A DNA stretch of 60,729 nt from contig AJWJ01000085.1 in assembly GCA_000277445.1 (NCBI GenBank), forward strand, positions 1 through 60,729, in the 5' to 3' direction. The translations under genes were made by a program, and so were the position numbers. The notes under the pieces were generated by a model that was not told the DNA's origin, did no database searches, and was given only the letters and a program-made list of their open reading frames with translations. Positions 52,819-60,729 of this stretch are shown piece by piece. How positions within the stretch are numbered: position 1 is the stretch's first letter; the number at the start of each line of letters is the position of its first letter. Origin of the DNA: Polysphondylium violaceum (taxonomy: Eukaryota > Evosea > Eumycetozoa > Dictyosteliales > Dictyosteliaceae).

Positions 52819-54671
52819 ATGACAGATTCAGAGAAATACGATAGACAATTGAGATTGTGGGGTGAAGATGGTCAAGCTAAATTAGAGAAATCACATATCT
52901 GTTTGTTGAATGGCACTGCATTGGGCACAGAGACACTCAAGAATTTAGTCTTGCCAGGCATTGGTGCATTTACAGTGGTCGATAGCCACAAGGTGGCCGA
53001 ATCTGACTTGGGTAACAACTTTTTCGTTGAAAAAAAGACACTTGGTCAGTCAAGAGCCCGTGTCGTTTGCGAGCTTTTAAGAGAGTTGAATGACCGTGTC
53101 AAGGGTTTCTCTGTTGAGGAGGATCCAGTATACTTGATCAACAACAATATCTCTTTCTTTAAAGACTTTTCATTGGTGTTTGCCAACCGTATTCCAGAGA
53201 CTGCCCTCGTCACCTTATCTGCCTACTTGTACGAAAACAACATCCCATTAGTTGTTGGCAATAGTTATGGCTACATCGGTTACCTCAGAGTATCTGTCCC
53301 TGAACATCAAAGTATGTATAGCTATGCATATCGATAGCACCACTTTAAACTAACCATCATTCATATCTTAGTTATCGAGTCAAAGCCAGACAACCCTATG
53401 GACGATTTGAGAATCATTAATCCATTCAAAGAGTTGGACGAAGCTACACAAAAGATTGAGTTGACAGGATTAAACAGCCAAGAACTTACCCATGTACCAT
53501 ATGTTTATTTAATGATCAAGTTTATTAAAGAATGGAAATCCACTCACGATGGAAAGGCTCCAGAGACCAGGGCTGAAAAAGAAGAGTTTAAGAAATTCTT
53601 TTTATCAAAATCACCAAATCCAGACGCTGAGAACTTTGCTGAAGGCATTACAAACATGTTAAAAGTTCTTCAACCATATAGAGTAAGTATTTATTATCAT
53701 CAATATCAATATCTATACTAATCCTGGAATAATAATAACCATTACATTAGATTTCATCAGATATTGATAAACTCTTAAAAGATGAAAAAGCAGTAAATCC
53801 AACCGAACAATCTGATGATTTTTGGATTATGGTCTCTGCTTTAAAGAGTTTTGTCGAGAGCCATGGTGTACTTCCATTAAATGGTAATTTACCAGATATG
53901 CATGCTGATACATGCTCTTTTATCCAACTTCAAAAAATGTATGTATCCTATAGAAGACTCTTTTATATTGTTAGCAGGAAAAGTTTCATAATAGATATTA
54001 ATGAGATTATTACTCTTTATCACCATCAAATAGTTATCAAGAAAAGGGTATTGCTGATTTATCTGAATTTAGTTCATTGGTTGATTCTCTTGTTTCAAAG
54101 TAAGTGTTAGTCGTGAGAATAGTATTTTTATAAATCACAAACACACAGGTATTAATATCTATCTCTCTAAAATAGACTTGGAAAAGATCAAATCTCTTCA
54201 GATTTAGTTAAAAAGTTTTGCAAGAATACCAGATTTTTAAATGTCGTTAGATACAAGTCATTGGCTGAGGAATATGAAAAGCCAAACACCTCGGTCATTA
54301 TCTCTGAATTGGAGCAACCAGACAACAACATGGTCTACTATATTGCCTTACGTGCCATTGATAAATTCTTTTCCACCTATACACGTTATCCAGGCTTCCA
54401 CGACGAAGAGGTAGACTCTGACTTACCCCTTCTCAAGAGCGCCACTCACGCCTTGCTCCAAGAACACTCTATCTCTTCTGATTTGGTAAAGGATGAATAT
54501 CTTGCCGAGATGACTAGATACGGTGCCTGTGAATTACACAATCTCTCTTCCTTGATGGGTGGTATCATCTCTCAAGAGATTATTAAATTGATGACCCACC
54601 AATATGTACCATTAAACAATACCTTTATCTTTAACGGTATTAATTCAACTGCTACTCAATTCACTATTTAA
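52819..54671 (+). CDS. nae1: NEDD8-activating enzyme E1 regulatory subunit (NAE1/APP-BP1)
   Basis: Five exons: 52819-53311, 53372-53682, 53751-53938, 54034-54099 and 54176-54671, summing to 1554 nt, 517 residues. The start [20 protein letters not shown] is the E1-family signature. The Rossmann region ([27 protein letters not shown]) carries the NAE1-type loop rather than the ATP-binding residues of UBA3, its catalytic partner. [16 protein letters not shown] and the end [23 protein letters not shown] also match the family. With UBA3 it activates NEDD8 for cullin modification. The four introns were placed from frame continuity across family-conserved segments. Confidence 0.95.
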
Positions 54672-54870
54672 ACAATTCGTCTTGTGTATTCCTCCTCATT
54701 ATTAATATTATTAAAATAAAATAAAATAATTTAAATGATATGTTGACGTTGTTGTTTTTGTCCTGATAAGGGTGCTTTGTGTTCAAATCAAGACACTACT
54801 GCCAAATCGATTTAAATTTGATGACATAATAGCAATATACCATTCATTTATTTAAATTAAATTAAATTAA

Positions 54871-56182
<1,312 letters not shown>

Positions 56183-56460
56183 TTTATTACAGTTGGGATG
56201 TGATCACAATGAAATGAAAATGAAAAAAAATGCACAAAGCATCAAAATTTAATTTGTGCAAAAAAAAAAAAACATCAATTGAAGATTCAAAGATTCTTGG
56301 CTCAAGAAAAAGCAGGGAATTGAAGGCGACCCAAAAAAGTTAATTTAATTAAATTTTCGAGAAAACACTTTCAGAAGACAAGTATCTGATCCAGTGCGTT
56401 CAGAAGATAGATATTATTGTGTTTTTGTTAAAAGAGTGTGTTGCGTGATACACCTTAGGA

Positions 56461-58139
56461 ATGAATAAAGAATTTGTATCGACGGTATACAATTACCTGG
56501 GCAACCTGAATTTTGGGCTGTTGCCCAAGCTCATCAAATCTAAACAGACGCCCACCAATAATAATAGCACGGCGACAGATATCTCGTGGAACAAGTTTCT
56601 GCAGAGTCTGATAGCGCTGTCTAATGCCGAGCAGGCCTACTACAAATTCACGTATCTCTCGACAAAGAATAGCAATCTACAGGATATCTATGGAGTCATA
56701 TTGAACGATCTGCGTATCATTAGTAACATAAACAGTAAGTTTAACAGCAATCAGGGGACAGCCGTTGCAGCCGGTGGTAAAGGTGCGACTGCGGGGACAT
56801 CGACACCCACCAAAGATAAAATGACAATCACCTCACCTACAGGCAACAGCACACCCCTGTCCATGTCTTCTGATGATCAGAACCCAGAACATTCATTTTT
56901 CGTTGCACTCATCCTCCAAACATGCATCATATTGCAGGTGAGAATAGATATGATAGGTGTCTATTCAGCGATCCTGTCATCAATCAACAACAGTGACGTC
57001 AGTCTAGAAAACATAGGCAACAGTTTAGAACTCATACCCGTCATCTATAAAGATAAAATCACACATCCTTTATTACTACAAATTAAATCAAATACAAAGT
57101 ATGTTGTTTTATATTACTATATATCTCTGTTGATAATAGTGTGCATATACTCATAGATAATGTTGACAATATAGTTATGAAATATCAATATTACGTAACC
57201 TACTAAGGGTTCAAATATTGTTATCTAAACATATATTTAAAGACTGTATATTATTATTATTTCAAAGCAAGATCGAATTGGATTCCTGGAGAGAAATGGA
57301 TCAAGGAGGTAGCAGTGGCAGTAGATCAAACTCATCTTCAAATGATAATAGATGGGCATCCAATCATATACATCAATGGTTGTTTTTATTTTACAATTCA
57401 TTGCTATCAAAATCAACATTATTCTTTCATTTTCCCTTGAAAAACGTTGAAGAGGAGATCGGTGGAAATGGTCAGTCCTTTAGAGAAATATCTCAAAAGA
57501 ATTCACCCGATTATATATCAATGTATGTGTATATTGAACTATTGTGCATTATATGATACTAATTACAATCATGAATAAACCTATACTAGTATTGAAAACT
57601 TTTGCGTTAAAACAAATGCACTGTTTTTTGGAGTGATTCGGGATTGTCAAGAGACCGTTTACTCGAGTATTGGGTATAGCTTTATCGATAATCAAGTCCA
57701 AACCGGTCTAAAAGCATTCCCACTACTCTTTTACTACCCTATGGATCCCAAACAATCGCCCATGCAACACATGCCCAACATTATTGGCTTGATATTAGAG
57801 AATCGTAAATCGCCTACCGTCATAACCACACCCTCAAATAGTGGCAGTGGTGGCAGCAGTAGCAACAGTAACGCCTCTTCGACCAATGCCAACGTCACAG
57901 ATATCTATTATTATCTCGATACAAGAAAAGTCAGAGATCCTCAGCGATCGACGTTTGTCGACGAATATCTGTCCTACTTTATCTCCAAGGTGGACCCACA
58001 CCTGTTTCTGTGTTTGATCTTCAAAGAGGTTAGAAAACAAAAGGACCAGAGCATCAATGATTTCCTCAAACTCTTGACCAACTCGCTGAAAAACATAGAT
58101 ATCTTCTCTATCCTGTCACAAAAAGATCAAAATAAGTAA
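56461..58139 (+). CDS. kics2: KICSTOR subunit 2 (KICS2/C12orf66)-like
   Basis: Three exons: 56461-57098, 57175-57522 and 57590-58139, summing to 1536 nt, 511 residues. SWNKFLQSLIALSNAEQAYY parallels human KICS2 (SW..LLAALAHLAAAEKVYH). The helical middle (HSFFVALILQTCIILQVRID) and the C-terminal fold (YPMDPKQSPMQHMPNIIGLI; then FYLD-type YYYLD, a DPHLFLCLIFKEVRKQKDQS strand-helix and FLKLLTNSLKNIDIFSIL) follow the human protein to its end. Low-complexity Ser/Gly/Asn inserts are added. In mammals KICS2 with KPTN, ITFG2 and SZT2 anchors GATOR1 on lysosomes to restrain mTORC1 in starvation. The same role here is inference. The family match is from memory. Confidence 0.83.
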
Positions 58140-58142
58140 TGA

Positions 58143-58233
58143 TTGATATCACACCCACCCCCTCACCTTTCACAAATGTTTGTGCATGCATCTGCGCAAA
58201 AAACCGTGATTGGGTGTGGCAATCAAGTTTTTT
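58143..58233 (+). other. Terminal inverted repeat with inner palindrome and T6 end
   Basis: TTGATATCACACCCA (58143-58157) pairs with TGGGTGTGGCAATCAA (58211-58226) with a small internal mismatch. The loop contains a perfect hairpin CACAAATG...TTTGTG (58171-58184) and TGCATGCA. TTTTTT follows at 58228-58233. End-pairing plus an oligo-T stop resembles short Pol III RNAs such as dictyostelid class I RNAs, though their conserved internal motif is absent. It starts 3 bp after the KICS2 stop, so it may instead be a 3'-UTR structure. Confidence 0.35.
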
Positions 58234-58407
58234 GCAAGATATTTTATAGCGCGGATATCCCAAAAATCACCCTTAGGTCTCAATAAAATTTTATTTTAAA
58301 AAAATAAAATTGAAAATTTATCGGTTCATTCCCCAGCCCATCAATTTCTCAATCAATTCCATTTATGCTGCGCGCCACACAGCATACACATTTTCAACCA
58401 ATCAAAT

Positions 58408-60729
58408 ATGAAATCATTGTTCATATTATTTGTATTTTTAGTATTTTTTTCTTTTTCTGGTATTGTATCAAGAGAGGTCATCGAAAGGATGAGGGCTAAT
58501 ATTTATCTTTTTTTAAATGTTTTAGAATGTATTCAACTAGGAACCATTGTGAAACCAACCAATTTAGATGAGTATGGCTATTCTGGATGTCAATATGTAT
58601 ACACATTGATTTTAATTGATGCGGTAAATACAATCACCATTTTATCACCAACTACATCACAATTTATATCAAATTTAGATGGAAATCAAAAGTTTACAAT
58701 CACATTTAATCAAGTGTTTGGTGATCGTGGGACCTTTTCATTGACAGCTGTTGCAAATCAGGTAGAGACAACATTTACTTTGGATGATTTTGAATGTTTA
58801 GGTAATTATTTAATTAATGAATTAATGTTAATTATATATTAATCATTTATAGAAATTCCACCCATAACTATGAGTTTAAATCAAGAATTGGTTTACTCTA
58901 CGAATTATCAATTTTTTACGTGGGTAGCCAAAATAGAAACCAATCCACCAATGACAAAACATTTACCTGGAAAATCATGTAATATGAATCTTGTTAGTGG
59001 ACCTCTTGCCTTTTACCCCCAATATTATCCTATTAACATTTGTAGCGCTTTTATGACTATTAGTAGTATTCAATTAAATACACCTACAATTGTGAATTTT
59101 AATCCATCAATTTCACAAAATGTAAACATAGAGCTCAACACTCCATACACCAAAGGTTTTTATTGATTAATCGTAAATTATTTATAATGTTACAAGAATT
59201 AATCACTATTATTATTATTGTAGATCCGTTTGAAGGATCAATAGATGCTATAGCTTCAGTCGGTACCAAGTCTTTTAATTTTATCATGAATTACAAGGAT
59301 AATGTAAATATGAATCCATTTTTTTTACTTTTACGTCAATTACCTACTGTGCAAGGCAATCAAGTCAATGGAACTTTTATTTTCTTTATCAATTATAAAG
59401 GAGGTTATTATTATGATTTTGATATTGATTCAGATTATTCATTTTCAGTATTTGAAAACAATAACCAAGTGGATAAAGTTACACTCCATGGAACATCTGT
59501 AAAGGGCTCCCAAGTGGTGTACTTAACAGATACATCTGGTGTTGCTGCAGTGCCATCCGATCCAAATGCTGCCTATTTGAAAATGGTTTACACTATGAGA
59601 TCAAGTTTCTATGATCCTCGAAACTACAATACAATTGTTTTAACTAATATTCTTTCAAAAACATATGTATCATTCCCTTTTGGTTATACCTCTGGGAATA
59701 TTGTCGCTGGTTATACAATGAGCTTTTCCTATAAATCATCTTCACACTTTGGATATAATAACTTTAAGACTAGATTAGCCGCAAATGCACCAAAGACCAA
59801 TACTAATACACTTCCAGTATCTTTTAGTATGTATTCAACATTAGATTTTCTATAGAGTCAATTTATATTCTAACGTTTATTCAACTTTAGATACACAGCC
59901 TCCAATTGTAGAGTCTTTCGATTTGATTGGCAGAGGTGTGGGTAAAGGTGTATACCGAATCATAGTTTCAGACAGCATTGAGTTGATTTACGGCATTTTA
60001 TCAAACTATGATGAAAGTGCAATTGTTCTTATGGGTACTGAGAGTGTTGTTGCCAGTGATGGTGGCCATAATGTCACCTTTGAATTCCTTTTAAACTCAC
60101 TTTCATATGATTTATTCGTCTATAGCCATGTGGGGTTGTATCAAATAGTAACTCCACCGCCCCTCGGTGGTTTGTTTGATTTACAAAACCTTAGAAACAT
60201 AGTGTTTTTAGTAAATGATGTCGACACTACCAATAAAGTTACCAACAATACAATGATGGTATACTATAGTGACCCAGGCTTTATTATCAGGCTGGCTAGA
60301 TCCACTTCTGCTGGTCAGGATATTATGTACTTCGATTCTGTATATGATACAGCCACTCAAGCCTATATCATTCCCTTCATTATTCCTCCAAATAGAATGA
60401 CTGGAAATTATAACTATATTATCAATGTTGGAAATCCTGGTATCTCATGTCCCAGTGAAATATTTGATGTTCTCTTTGAACCTCTCAGAGTTAGATCCGA
60501 TAATTATGACGACATTCCACCATTGATCACTGCCATGTCTGTTTTACCATCGAGTATTGTATCAAGTGTTGACGATTTCACAGAATTGGCTTTTGTTGTA
60601 ACAATCAGTGACACATACAATGGTTTATTGAATGGCTCATTCTGGATTACAAGTGAATTGGATCCATATGGTTACAACATTACAATTGATCCAAGTATGG
60701 CTGATAGTGGTGATCAATATCTCGGTGTC
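58408..60729 (+). CDS. Large secreted/cell-surface protein, 5' part (truncated by window end)
   Basis: Exons: 58408-58459, 58526-58801, 58853-59155, 59224-59826 and 59891 onward, running off the window. The first 17-20 residues are a signal peptide (MKSLFILFVFLVFFSFS). A 66-bp in-frame, stop-free intron (58460-58525) is inferred, since it gives a cleaner signal sequence and has a T-rich acceptor. The extracellular part seen is at least 690 residues of beta-rich sequence with repeating TQPPIVESFDLIG and DIPPLITAMSVLPSS boundaries, like tandem Ig/cadherin-like modules of dictyostelid EGF/ComC-type surface proteins. There are many N-glycosylation sites (NGT, NVT, NIT). No EGF motif or transmembrane segment is reached. 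Adhesion or sensing is only a guess. Confidence 0.72.

Noticed and set aside
58320-58332. B-box-like GGTTCATTCC suggesting a tRNA
   Set aside because: No cloverleaf, A box or acceptor stem can be built around it.

Overview
The window is nuclear DNA of a dictyostelid social amoeba (Amoebozoa, Dictyostelia); the species cannot be fixed from the sequence. The evidence is very AT-rich intergenic DNA with long A/T runs, short (about 55-200 bp) AT-rich GT-AG introns, Asn- and Gln-rich tracts inside otherwise conserved proteins, an FNIP-repeat protein, secreted proteins of dictyostelid type and a CRIB-type WASP. I re-derived exon structures by eye. Every multi-exon model given here closes its reading frame, and many gene ends lie only 45-90 bp from a convergent neighbour.

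Layout. 1-9504: a possible small RNA with a DUSE-like promoter motif, an SDR39U1-type epimerase-family protein, a large protein resembling the PI3K-gamma adaptor p101 (PIK3R5), a SWEET sugar transporter, two tandem EF-hand proteins (one degenerate) and a DUF1772 membrane protein. 9505-16372: mostly non-coding, with a small CPxAPxKP protein and a small basic Alb1-like protein whose first coding exon appears to be 4 nt. 16373-23550: a DENN + WD40 protein (SCD1/DENND3 type) and a WASP-like CRIB/proline/WH2/acidic protein. 23735-31010: three tandem diverging copies of an F-box-like gene, interleaved with fragments of a thioester-reductase gene and of a DDE transposase. 31409-41592: CHRAC1/POLE4-like histone fold, THUMP/RlmL-like methyltransferase, M3 peptidase, bacterial-type isocitrate lyase and YME2/RNA12. 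41663-48501: FNIP-repeat protein, stand-alone thioester reductase, a GC-richer foldback region (candidate structured RNA), RAD18 and a small secreted protein. 48946-60729: proteasome RPN2/PSMD1 head to head with NAE1, proline iminopeptidase head to head with KICS2, and the 5' part of a large secreted/cell-surface protein that runs off the end.

Most genes are unrelated housekeeping neighbours. Themes recur: ubiquitin-family pathways (RAD18, RPN2, NAE1, the F-box-like trio), signalling to actin or nutrients (p101-like, WASP-like, DENN-WD, KICS2) and mitochondria (YME2, M3 peptidase). The most notable points are the p101-like PI3K adaptor, the KICSTOR subunit, the unexplained structured regions (45229-45522, 58-302, 58143-58233), the young segmental duplication array, and the bacterial-type isocitrate lyase with a lysine-rich tail.
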